This document shows positions 21,974 through 32,700 of a DNA stretch of 64,000 bases, one piece after another. Each line of letters begins with the position of its first letter. Positions within the stretch are counted from its first letter, which is position 1. Source of the stretch: Sarcomyxa edulis (Eukaryota; Basidiomycota; Agaricomycetes; Agaricales; Mycenaceae). The DNA is taken from the NCBI GenBank assembly GCA_009761415.1, contig QUOL01000011.1:124001-188000 (forward strand), written 5' to 3'. Made by a program: the position numbers and the translations under genes. The notes under the pieces were generated by a model, which did not search any database, was not told where the DNA came from, and saw nothing but the letters and a program-made list of their open reading frames with translations.

Positions 21974-22369
21974 TACTATCGTTGGACCAGTGTTAGAGAA
22001 TTTTGACGAAACAAAATCTGGAGATTCATCGACACTCTCGTTTCTCTTTGGTCTTTTTGCGTTCAGTGCATTCGTGTGATCTTTCAGTGCTCCAAATTTT
22101 AGTAGAACAAGAAGTGCCCACAATCTGTTCAGTACTACGGCGTTGCCGGAGCTCTGCGAGGCTTAGGACCACTACCACTAGCAGTGTTAGACAATCCAGT
22201 GCTGAGTGCTCGACTCCTCATCTAACGAATTTCTGAGTCGGTAGACATTCTTGGATACATTTATTGGTATTTGGGGGGAAAATGGAGCAGCAAAAGTCTG
22301 AATTGACGGAGAACGAAGCGTTGTCCAACACTAAGTAGTCCCCTGTCCAACACTGGTCCTACGATAGTA
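21974..22369. mobile_element. MITE-like element with TIRs and TA target duplication
   Basis: About 392 bases bounded by inverted repeats. The left end is CTATCGTTGGACCAGTGTTA at 21976. The right end, read on the other strand from 22367, is CTATCGTAGGACCAGTGTTG. Each terminus is flanked by TA (21974-21975 and 22368-22369), which fits the Tc1/mariner/pogo superfamily. The empty site is preserved in copy A of the duplication near 20240-20262. Subterminal copies of the AGTGTTRGACA motif (or its complement) occur at about 21989, 22184, 22323 and 22345. No transposase frame is present, so it would need an enzyme supplied in trans. Confidence 0.8.
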
Positions 22370-22389
22370 TGGAACAAGAAGACACGAAC

Positions 22390-22444
22390 CTGTTAGGCGG
22401 GCGATATCGATCTTTAACTGAGCAGATGACGACGAGGAAGTCAT
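22390..22444 (-). pseudogene. Orphan copy of ZC3H3-like exon 1
   Basis: This is a detached copy of the first exon of the ZC3H3-like gene, reading MTSSSSSAQLKIDIARLTG and followed by a GT donor. The intron behind it is broken by the MITE and no downstream exons follow, because copy B ends with SDR3. It has retained an open frame and a start codon but cannot make the zinc-finger protein. Confidence 0.75.
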
Positions 22445-22733
22445 GGTCAACGAAGATGGTGGTCCGAGTCCAAGAGAGGTCGCGCGCGTCTACTCCACTT
22501 CAGCTTCAGCAATCGGATTTCTCACTCATCATAGCACTGGTGGGCCCACAGGTCAGATTCGTCCTAGGTATACATATACAAGGTCAAGGATAGCCCGTAT
22601 CCCAGGGACTTATCTGTATGTGAACTCCAGAAGGGCTACGAATTCGGCACCATTGCATACGCATTCTCCGGCAAACTCATAACATAGCAGGACATAGAAG
22701 TCCAGCTTCTCTTTCCCCTTGTAACTATATTTT

Positions 22734-23968
22734 ATGCCCACCCTCACTGTTGCTAAAGATTATAATGCTGGCTACGCCCCGGCATACCTTCCGGTAGCCA
22801 TTTTTGTGGGAGGTACCTCTGGCGTCGGCCAACGTATGGCGGAGGCATTCGCAGCTTACACGAAAGGACGTGCCCATATCATCATCGTAGGCCGCAACGA
22901 GGCCATTGCGAATTCTATCATCGCAGGTCTCACCAAACCCCCTCCAGCAGCAGATGCAACCGGCTGGAAACAGGAATTTGTCTACTGCGATGTCTCCCTT
23001 ATGGCGAATATTCGGGCCACCTGCGCATCCTTGGCGGCTAGACTTCCTAGGCTGAACTTTCTTGTACTGAGCGCCGGCTACGCCAACCTGATCTCTACAA
23101 AGGAGACGTCCGAGGGGCTGGATGATCAGCTAGCGCTAAGGTTCATATTCATACCCTTTGAATGGTTCCTATATTGACCTGTTTTACAGATATTACTCTC
23201 GTTATGTTTTCATTTCATCCCTTCTTCCTCTTTTGCGGAAGACTCGGGAAAGCGGTGAAGACGTCAGAGTCATGTCCGTCCTTGGAGCGGGGCTCGGTGT
23301 ACCCGTAAGCTTTCCTTCCACGTTTACCAGAGGAACACTGAAATGCTCTCATCAGATAAACCTGAATGATATGGGTGCCATGAACTCTCGCAAACGATGG
23401 TTCGGTTTTGCTGCAATAAAAGCAGCAGCATACAGTCTTACATATAACGACATGATGGTCATTGTAAGTACTTTCAATGCTCTAGTCATGGTTATGCATA
23501 ACCTTCAGACGTGCAGCATTTTGCACGAAACAACCCCACAATAGCATTCACGCATATCTTGCCAGGAGCCGTCAACACACCTGCTATGCAATTGGATTTA
23601 GGGTGTGTGGCGTTGTCAATTGACTGCTTTGTTTACGCCTTGACATTGAATCATGCAGTCGACTCCTTTCGCCCTTGACATTCTTATTGAATCTACTACC
23701 ACATTATTTTGCCACAGACCCCAAAGATTGCGCCGAGTACATGCTCTATGCCCTCTTCCACGGGGAACGTGGCGCCTTTCTACGGAACAACAAGGGTGAC
23801 GTTGTAGGAAGTTATGTTTTCGATGGAAACGAGGGAGACAGCTACGATACTAAGACCGGAGTGGTGAATGGGGCCAGAATTCGCGGATATGCAGGGTCAG
23901 ATGTATATAATTCTTACAAAGACTTCGAGTCAGTCATCATTCATTTTTGTAAGTCTCCAATGAAGTGA
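22734..23968 (+). CDS. Short-chain dehydrogenase/reductase (SDR), paralogue 3 with altered C-terminus
   Basis: Duplicate of SDR2. It starts MPTLTVAKDYNAGYAPAYL and keeps IFVGGTSGVGQRM and RAHIIIVGRN. It also keeps the exon YYSRYVFISSLLPLL and DCAEYMLYALFHGERGAFL. All splice sites are kept and the frame is intact up to RGYAGSD. The homology then stops abruptly at about 23900. The last residues, VYNSYKDFESVIIHF then CKSPMK, are unrelated to the SDR2 end. The final 32 bases overlap, on the opposite strand, the end of the kinase gene. The new tail replaces about 17 residues of SDR2. It is probably expressed but may be altered in folding or activity. Confidence 0.8.
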
Positions 23969-25066
23969 TGACTCCGTTTATATCAGGTCGAGCTACTGGA
24001 GTGAACGACCAGCAGCGTCGTAGAAGCGCCCAGAGGGCATCGTCAATATTTCCCGGCTGTTCGAGGTTCTTGTGCGCGCCCTTGCTTATCTCCGATATAA
24101 TTTGGAAAGGTGTACGTACGTTGGGGAATGGGACCGGAACGTACATTTAATTCGCAAACAGATGAGCTGTGCGATAATGATTGACTGACAAGGCACTTAC
24201 AGTGTAGATGACGCTCGCCCAAGAATAGATATCACTGTACCTCGTTGTTCGCGGAATATCATCTCGAGCTGGCGGAAACTCTTCGGGAGCTTTGTAGATA
24301 GCAGAAGATGGAATGGGAATACGACTAGACGGCTTCCATAGCCAGTCGTCCACAAGCAACTTCAATCCTGCGTCAGCGAGGACGACGTGACCGGTATTCA
24401 CGACGAGAATGTTGGTCTGAAGATGTGTTAGCATCAAAGCTGATGATTCTCGCAGAAGAATTCTTACTGGACAGATATTACCATGGACGACGCCGATTGA
24501 ATGGAGATGCTCCACGGCCTTCGCGATTTGTATGATCTGTTCACTGTACAGTCGGTTGAGGATGACAGAGGACGAAAATCAGGTAGCAAACACGCACCAG
24601 TGGCATTCTATTTACGTCAGAATGGCGGCGAAGATACTCTTGAATATTCCCATCACGATAGAAGGGCACGATGATTACCCGCGCGAGAGCATTGATTGTC
24701 GGTATTTTTGCTGTGACCACAGCGAATGGCATGATATTCTTGTGGGAAGACGAAGCCGTCCTAGCTTTCAAAACTTCTAGCATCTACATAGTATGTATTA
24801 GCTCGCAGACGATATAGACGCTGTGAGTTACGATATACTGTATTTATACATTCGATTTTGATGGTTTGAGACGGAAGAATCCTGAAGTATTTGACAGCAA
24901 ACTGAGGCAGAGGAACTTAGACCAGCAAGAAAACAATGGTGAGGAAGACGTACGATATCAGAGGGCGAGAGCAGTAGGCCGTCTAACTTATCAGGGGTGA
25001 CTTCAAGTATGTCGACGTTCAGTCCACTTTCGATTATGGGGCTATTGACCTCGAGGCTGGATACCT
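23937..25066 (-). pseudogene. TKL-type protein kinase, degenerate (likely pseudokinase or broken gene)
   Basis: Tyrosine-kinase-like fold of the type expanded in Agaricomycetes. Exons read FAVKYFRILPSQTIKIEC (beta-3 lysine present), then MLEVLKARTASSSHKNIM, and LARVIIVPFYRDGNIQEYL. The catalytic loop is VVHGNICPTNILV, so HRD is replaced by HGN. The metal motif is LADAGLKLL, so DFG is DAG. IYKAPEEFPPARDD gives the APE motif. The C-lobe reads PFPNVRTPFQII and ALWALLRRCWSFTPVARPD and ends SLETYKNE. An in-frame TAA at 24147-24149, with no acceptor after it, separates the two lobes. The 5' end is unresolved: an ATG at 25230 is possible but its frame does not join cleanly. Confidence 0.65.
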
Positions 25067-26196
25067 ATAGGGACAGATGATAGGGACAGATGATAGAGAC
25101 AGATAAAGAATCCAGAAGCATATGGCGTACTGGAAGAATAAAAGTCAAAGGCTTCGAGAGCGCCTTTGATAATCACTGATACTCGAACTCTGGGATGAAG
25201 CAGGAATTGCTGACTTGAAGACGTGTGCACCGAGTTTTATAGCAAAAGGAAACCCGTCAAGCATGAGTGAGCCACGCTATGATACACCATTAGTCCGCCA
25301 AATATGTAGCCATAAGGATTTATCGATGATGGATCAATAGTGAGGATGATCGGGTGATGACCGAAATTGATACCCTATGATACAAGGAGGCGATGATGAA
25401 GCTGAAAAGTAGCAGTAGTACGTCCGAGAGAGGTATGAAGACGCTGGTACGCACGGGCTCTGACCCCTCGTTACCACGGACAGTCCGAGTTGCCTATAAA
25501 TATGCATGCATATAGACGTTCGGTCATACCGGCAAGCCAAGGCATGAGCACTGGTCTGGAGGAAGCCATCTTGGGATCTACGAAAGAAAGTTGTTCACCA
25601 AATTCGGACTAAACCGTAGGTCAAGTGCCAGTGCGTGTCAAAGCTTGTCACTTTCACTATAAATCAAGAATTTTGGCGGGACATATAGTCCATATAGTGG
25701 TGATAACAGAATTCGCGACCAAATGCTCATCTGGTGAAATTAGGCTGCGTGAGAGCGAGTTAGATGTTTAGATACTACGCACAAGTCGACCGTAATAGAT
25801 GCCACACCATAAGAAGAGCGAGAAAGAAGGATGCGGCTTTGAGCAGTGGCTGAGAGACGTCAACTCGGAGTTGAAGATGGACGTTGAACGCGAACACGTA
25901 TTCCTGATTTGGAATGAGAGTAAAGAAGGTTGTCTCGTACGTGCATTGGAAGGAAACAATCTGTTATAGTAGTAGTCTGTCGGAAGGTCCAGAACCGAAA
26001 CCAATGCAAGATGAAAGCTGAAGCTGAAGCAAAGCTGAAGAAGAGCGTTTAACATAAAGTTCACGCGTTTATTGGTACGAGAGGCTCGAGTCACGTGGCG
26101 GCGGCTCTATCATTTTTGCGGAAATTCGGCCAACTCTCCTCTTGCCGCGCTCGACTGTAAATCCAATCTCATACTACCGGAAAGTACCTCACCAGG
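25067..26196. other. Kinase 5' region and PRO2 promoter
   Basis: Divergent spacer. It may include unresolved 5' exons of the kinase gene (a coding-like stretch near 25130-25230). A direct repeat of GGGACAGATGATA lies at about 25070-25095. A 109-codon minus-strand frame at 25768-26094 lacks family features. Nothing else is recognisable. Confidence 0.35.
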
Positions 26197-27751
26197 ATGA
26201 TGAACTCCACAGCTCAGGATATAGCCAAAGCTGCAAAGGTCGCATTTGAGCAGTCTCAGCTTATTCCATCTTCAGAACGCATCGCTGCATTACGACAAAT
26301 CCGGATTGAATTGGAGGCCAGTAAAACAGAGATTCTGGAAGCGAACAAAGAGGATCTCGAGGTGAGATACGTAGTGTCGATTTAAGTCCAATTACGCAGC
26401 TCAAGATCAATCGTCTATTGTTCAGGCAGCCCAAATCGAAGTAGATGCTGGGCGTATGTCTGACTCACTTTTGAAACGTCTGGATCTAGGCAAAGGCGAT
26501 AAATGGGACTCAATGCTGCAGGGAATATCGGATGTAGCAGCTCTTCCAGATCCCACAGGAATCGTGTCATACGCTTCGGAGCTGGACGACGGATTGGAAC
26601 TCTATCGTGTCTCTTGCCCCATCGGCGTATTGCTTGTCATATTCGAGGCGAGACCAGAAGTGGTCGTAAATATCGCTGCATTAGCCATAAAGTCGGGTAT
26701 ACGATCCTACACAATTGTCAAGGAGATCTTTATTCAACTATCATCTCTTTTCTGGTAGGTAATGCCGCTATTCTAAAGGGCGGCAAAGAATCAAACCGGT
26801 CAACGCAGCTTCTGTCCAAAGCTATATCCAAAGGATTGTCTAGGACAACATTACCCGATACATATGTCCAGACGATTCAGACTCGTGCCGAGGTTTCTTC
26901 CTTGCTCGAATTGGACCAATACATCGATCTCGTTATTCCTCGCGGAAGTAATAGCCTTGTCCAGAGTATTCAAAGAAATACCCATATTCCCGTAATGGGC
27001 CATGCCGATGGTTTATGCAGCGTCTATCTGGACGAGTCTGCCGATCTTGAAAAGGCTGTTCGCGTCGTCGTGGATTCCAAGGTACGTGTAGGAAACAATT
27101 GTTCCAGAGATCCATCCTTCTAACCGAATCATGCCCTGACAGACAGATTACGCTTCGGCGTGCAATTCTACAGAAACATTGATCCTTCATCAGTCGTTGC
27201 TTGAGACAATATGGCCCGTTGTAGCCAAAGCTCTCTTAGCCGCCAACGTTCAACTTCTTTGCGATCCCCTTACTCTTCAAGCATTGAGCTCTCTATCATC
27301 CCTCCCACAAAACTTCTCGACACATGTCCATCCATCAGATTCATCATCATACCGTACCGAACATCTCTCGCTCACTCTGTCTGTCATTGCCCTTCCTTCG
27401 CTCCAAGCCGCTATAGAGTTCATCAACTCCCACTCATCACACCACACCGACTCCATAGTCACCGAGTCTGATTCAGCAGCATCCATGTTCTGCCGGGGTG
27501 TAGATTCCGCAGGGACATTCGTCAACGCCAGCACTCGATTTGCAGACGGGTTCCGATATGGATTCGGGACAGAGGTGGGCATCAGCACTGGCAGAATCCA
27601 TGCAAGAGGGCCAGTGGGGCTCGAGGGGTTGGTCATATACAAGTATATGCTACGGAGTAAGGGCGCAAGTGGACACATAGTGGGGGACTTTGGAGCGGGG
27701 AAGAAGAAATATAAACATGCACCGATCACAGCTAGTTCTGTACCGTTCTAA
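26197..27751 (+). CDS. PRO2: Gamma-glutamyl phosphate reductase (glutamate-5-semialdehyde dehydrogenase)
   Basis: Second enzyme of proline synthesis, which reduces gamma-glutamyl phosphate to glutamate-5-semialdehyde with NADPH. The protein starts MMNSTAQDIAKAAKVAFEQ. It then reads YRVSCPIGVLLVIFEARPEV, the conserved substrate segment, and NAAILKGGKES. PVMGHADGLCSVYLDES follows, and the active-site cysteine lies in DYASACNSTETL. The C-terminal signature is GTFVNASTRFADGFRYGFGT with GISTGRIHARGPVGLEGL. It ends APITASSVPF at TAA 27749-27751. Three short introns. Two adjacent ATGs (26197 and 26200) could both serve as start. Confidence 0.96.
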
Positions 27752-27871
27752 AATGTCGCCCGCCCAAGACCATATCACATGTATTTGTGGTATAACACTT
27801 ATTGTATTGATACCTTATCGTATAGCAAATTACAACAATCAAGAAACATACTGTAAAATCCTGGAGCCATA

Positions 27872-29403
27872 TTATTGCTCTGTGTCCAGCTTTGCCTTTT
27901 TCTCGGATTTCGAAGAATTGGGATCATCGGCCTTCCGTTTGGCTGCTGCATTGTCTTCAGGCTTTTTCTTCTTCTTAATCATCGACGTCAAATCGTTTAC
28001 CACCGTTGCTGCTGGTGGCGCAGAGGAAGATGCGCCCAATTCTTTATCTAGGGCTTGCGCCGCTAGGGCTGGGGCTGTAGCCTCCACTGATTCGCTGGGA
28101 CTCGTCTTGAGCTCTTCAACCTGCATGGACGGTCAGAAGAGACCAGCAAATGACATCGAGAAGATCGACTCACCTTTAGTGCTAGATCCTCCCTCAGCCC
28201 AGATAGTTCTTTGATCTCTCCTTCAATCTGGTTGACCGTCATATTCTGAACCAGATCGTCTCTAATGAGTCGCGTCCCCGTAGATTTTCCCTTCCCCTTC
28301 CCCTTATCGTCCCTTTTCACCTCTGGTTGGTCTTCCCGCTTCGGCCATTGCCCATTTAGACCATCTCGTAGTTCGGCCAATCGGCGTTCCACACTTTCCA
28401 AAGCTTTCTCGGCATGCACAATAGCATCAGCCAGTCGCCCTGAAGTAAGATCCAAAACCATGCTGAGCTTGTAGTGAGCCTCTGCAATTTGACGCGAAGA
28501 CAGTGGCAGTAGATCGTTCTTCAGTGCTAGACCTGCTTCATAGTCTGTGATGGCTTGGTCGAATTTTTCTAGAGGATACATAGTCAACGAATACTGTATG
28601 AGAAATGAGGGTGAATAGGGCGTACCAGTCTCCAGCGAGACATCTCCAAGGGCGATATATGTATCAGCTAATTTCAACGTCACTTCTTCGTCATCCTCTG
28701 CATCCTTCTGCTTGTCGTATATCGCCCGAGCAAGGTCAAGTACTTCCCAAGCGGCATTGAAGTCATCCTCTGGCTCGCCTCCCTCCTCCTCCTCGTCCTC
28801 TTCCGCTTCATCTTCCGCGATATTTTGTGCAACTTGAGCGAATAGATCCACAGCTAAGTCTTCTTCGCCGTCCTCGTAATCCTCTGCGTCACCAGAGAAC
28901 GAAAGGAGTGGACCTCCAGACGATCCAGAGCCCGAGGCTATATGTCGAAGTCAGCATCATAGAACAAGAGCAACTCAGTGGCACTCACGCTTGCTAGCAG
29001 AATCGTCTACTCCTTCCTCTTGTTGTTCCTTACCCAAAACCCCACTCTGAGAAATCGCATTCTCCAACAAAGCTTTACCATACGAGAAATAGAGGTCCGC
29101 GGTCTCTGGCGCATCCTCTCCGTGTTTCTGTGTTCTAACGCGTTGAGAGTGAATTAGCACGCGATGTCATGAAAAGAATGTATCGGAGACGCGACATACA
29201 TGAGCTCCAAGGCAGTGGCATAATGATCCACTGCCTGTTCGTATTTTTTGAGTGCAAAAGCGCGTTTCGCCTGCTCAACGGCGGTTTCAATAGAAACGTC
29301 TTGTGAGAGCGCGTCAGTAACAGATTCGTTATGTTCACTAGCGCAGATGCTCTGTTAATTCCCTATATGACTATCAGGATGGTGAGCTGACTTACGATGC
29401 CAT
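27872..29403 (-). CDS. NASP/Hif1/Sim3 family histone chaperone
   Basis: SHNi-TPR histone H3-H4 chaperone of the NASP family. Exon 1 encodes only ATGGCATC before an intron, giving MAS|EHNESVTDALSQ. The first TPR reads QAKRAFALKKYEQAVDHYA. The next exon reads HGEDAPETADLYFSYGKALL. A long acidic insert (EDEAEEDEEEEGGEPEDD) interrupts the TPRs, as is typical. Then AWEVLDLARAIYDKQKD and FDQAITDYEAGLALKNDLL follow, and then QIAEAHYKLSMVLD, the SHNi motif region. The tail is lysine-rich with a nuclear-localisation-like KKKKKPED and KRKADDPN. The stop is TAA 27872-27874. Confidence 0.9.
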
Positions 29404-29746
29404 TATGAGGAGGGGATGAAGTGAGTTGGATGAAGTGGTGGTGCGCGTTCAAAAGTCAAATTTATTGTCTCCGAGTCCGCTTTGGTCAGTGGCACCGCCG
29501 ATGCTCGATCAACAAACCAACTCCTCAAAGACATTGCGAAGAAAATATGTAATTCCATTAGGCATGGAAAAGTAAATAGGGTACTACACGAGAGAAAAAG
29601 AAAAGAACGTCCCTTGAATCCTATTTACAACAAGTGAGCGACTAATATAGGAACGCAGTGGTAGGTCAGGTTGACCGCCACGATGTGAAGCAAAGATAAG
29701 GGAAAAAAGAACGTGGTATGCGTATGCACGGCTGTGCATCATGAAA
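29404..29746. other. NASP promoter and AP180 3' region
   Basis: Spacer between two minus-strand genes, with the NASP promoter on the left and the AP180 3' UTR on the right. No other feature is seen. Confidence 0.4.
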
Positions 29747-32700
29747 TCAGATTAGGGAAGTGCTGTTTTGCTGCTGCTGTTGCATGCCACCCCCAGCATT
29801 AAAACTCGTCCCAAATGCACCACCACCACCCGCAAACAAATTCGCCCCCATCGAAGGTGAAGCTGCACTGGCGCCAGCACCGAACGGCGAAGGCTGCCCT
29901 GGGTTCGAGAACGATGAAGTACCAAATCCGGAAGCACCTCCATTGAAAGCAGGTGCTCCACCTGATGGTGTGCCCACCATGGAAGCCCGGAAAGGATTCG
30001 GGCCACCCGTCATCTGCGGTCGTAGCCCTTGACCTAATGTTGACCCTCCGCTGCTAAACCCACCCATCGAGCCAGTGGGCTGAGCGCTAAAAGCGCCAAA
30101 CCCTGTCGGCTGTTGTCCCAGTCCAAATGTATTGCTGCCAGGACTGGTAGGCGCAGACATTGCTCCTGTGCCGGGACCACTGCCATTGCCTGTAATGGCG
30201 GGAGTCCCGGGGGCAGATCCAGGGATAGGCGGAAGAGATTCTAGTAGCGAAGCGCCAAATGAGGATGATGGTTTGAATGCTTTGATCCCACCGAAACCCG
30301 TTGTCTGGGATTTGAGAGGAGACGAGATAGAGATCGAAGGGCCAGAAGAAGTCGTGCTTGTAGTGGCGCCTGTAGGCTGGCTGGAGAGTGATGAGAATAT
30401 GGAGTCGGAGAACATAGAGCCTGACGTCGTCGTGTTCGGTAAAGTAGGTGGGCTGGATGGAGTAGTGCTGGAAGTGTTACTTGTCGCAAACGAAGAAGCA
30501 ATACTGGCCATATCCGTCCCTCCTGCGCTCAGTGCACCGGAATTGAAGCCGAATCCATTCGATGTATTGAACGAGCCTGTTGATTGGGTTTGCTGCTGTT
30601 GCTGTTGCTGTTGTTGTTGCTGTAACTGCTGCTGCTGCTGCTGTTGGCCATATTGGCCTTGAGTGAAGGCATTACCGCCCATAGCAAGTTCCATCAAAGT
30701 CGGTGGCTTCGGTACAGGAGGCGGGGTGGTGACAATTGGTCCGAATGGATTCTTGGTCCCTGTCTGATGCGTCTTGACGGGTTGTGCTACAGGCGGTGAG
30801 GCCGCAGACGACGAAGACGCGAACGCCGTGAGTGGAGTCGAAGAAGGTCTTGGAGGTACGTTGAAATTAGGATTGGATGAAGAGGAAGAAAATTGGTTGA
30901 ACGAAGGTGTGGGCGCGAAGCCGGGTGTTGAAGTAGACGAAGGCATGTTGAGGGATTGCCCCGGATTGTGCCCTAGTTGTGGTCCAGGGCCAGATTGCAG
31001 GAAGGGACTGTTCTGATTCTGGCCACTGAACAGAGCCATGCCCGTCGTTTGCGGGAACAGCATGCTCTGCCTGAATGGGTTCGAGCCGGTCGCCTGAGGT
31101 TGTAAGAATCCAGTAGGTTGCTGCTGCTGCTGAGGCTGCATGAATCCGGTAGGTTGTTGTTGCTGCTGCTGAGGTTGCATGAATCCATTGATCTGTTGTT
31201 GCTGCTGCTGTTGCTGAGGTTGCATGAAGCCAGTTTGTTGCTGCTGCATGAAACCGGTAGCTTGCGGCTGCAAGAACGACGAGAACGGTCGATGCCCTGT
31301 TGGCTGGGGTTGTAGCTGCTGCTGAACCTGTAAAGCGAATGGATTGGATTGCTGGTATCCAGTTTGTTGCTGTATCAAACCCGTCGGGTTGGGCTGCATC
31401 TGTTGTTGAATCCCGAAAGCTTGAGGCTGTCCTGTCATCTGCATCATCATTTGTCGTTGTTGAGCGAAGGGATTCGTGGCTGCTTGTAGGTTGAAATACG
31501 CGTTGCTTGGACTGAATGTCAGCGAGATGTCAGAGAATGGTCTGATGTAAAATGAGGCTATCATGTTTACGCACCTATTGGTTTGTGGGTTGAACATAGT
31601 AGGTTGTTCTTCATCGATAGCTGAGAAGAAGTCTACCATGTCCTTCCCAGAAAGAGGTGATTTCGCTGTAGAAGTGGTGTCGGTGGGGGCGGAGGACGAG
31701 CTGATAGTGGGAACGGGCGGTGGCGAGGCTGGCTTGGACGATGAAGCTACAAACTGGGTGTCAGGTCGGATTGCAATCCGAGCAAGTTGGGTAATTACCA
31801 TTCGCATTTGAGCTCGAAGTCCCCTTCTTGCCACCGGTAGTCGCGTTCTTCTCTGCTGCTTCCTTATTCGTTTTGTACTCGATTCTGTTTTGTTCGAAAT
31901 TGGGGTCGTCGAGATATTCCTGTAGGGCACCCGCAAGTGACACCGGCGCCTGCAACAACATAGATAATCAGCCTGCGACGACAAGAGCATTCACCAAGAT
32001 ACATACATGCTTCAAATTAGGCACTGGGACATTGAGGAGGTTTTGAAGCTTCTTCGCTACCCCGAGGTATTCGACAACACGCTCAGTTTGTTTGCAAAAA
32101 TGTCGATAAATCTTCAGTGCTTCCTGGGCGTCTACGTGCGACATCTCGAAATAATGCTCTAATGAAATGAATCAATACGAGGCAAAGACTAGAACCTAAA
32201 GTAAACCCATCTACATACCTAATACATTGATAACACCTTCATTGCCTGCCTGAAATAGAATGAGGAGATCCTTCACAAGCATGCGTAGAGCCGTTGTGGT
32301 CAGCTCGTCTTCGAGATCGTCGAGGTAGAACTAAGTGAAACATTGAACATGTTCAGGGTGTAAGTGTTTGATGAAGTGTTGGCTTGCATACCCGACATTC
32401 CACGAGAGCATCTATCATGCGATGTACAGCTTTTGTTTCTCTCAGCAGTCCTTTCTCTACTGTCATTATTCTCAACTTCCTCCCCATGATCGTCTTGCTT
32501 CTTGTCGGACCGGCCGGAGGTGTTTCCTGTTGTTTCTTCCTCCCTCTGCTGCCTGCGCCTGAATGATTGTTTCGGTACCCATCCTCCTCTATGGAATTAG
32601 AATTGCGCAAGTCACGGTTAGATTCAGCTTGGACGCGGACTGCATCATGTTTCAGATCATGGTAAGCACGAATGCGAGAGTCAAGGTATATTGCGTAATT

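Larger units (their letters stand above)
21950..23901. repeat. Segmental duplication, copy B (interrupted by a MITE)
   Basis: Second copy of the segment described at 20222-21805. It begins 145 bases after copy A ends. The MITE-like element at 21974-22369 interrupts it within the copied intron 1. Without that element it is about 1.56 kb, the same size as copy A. Confidence 0.85.

Noticed and set aside
22003..22236. 77-codon frame inside the MITE-like element
   Set aside because: No transposase features, and it is far too short. The element is non-autonomous.
25768..26094. 109-codon minus-strand frame with a hydrophobic N-terminal stretch
   Set aside because: It lies in the PRO2 promoter spacer and the rest of the frame has no coherent pattern.
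30132..30662. 176-codon plus-strand open frame
   Set aside because: It is antisense to the low-complexity AP180 tail. Its runs of Cys mirror the poly-Gln codons, so it is a by-product of repeat composition.
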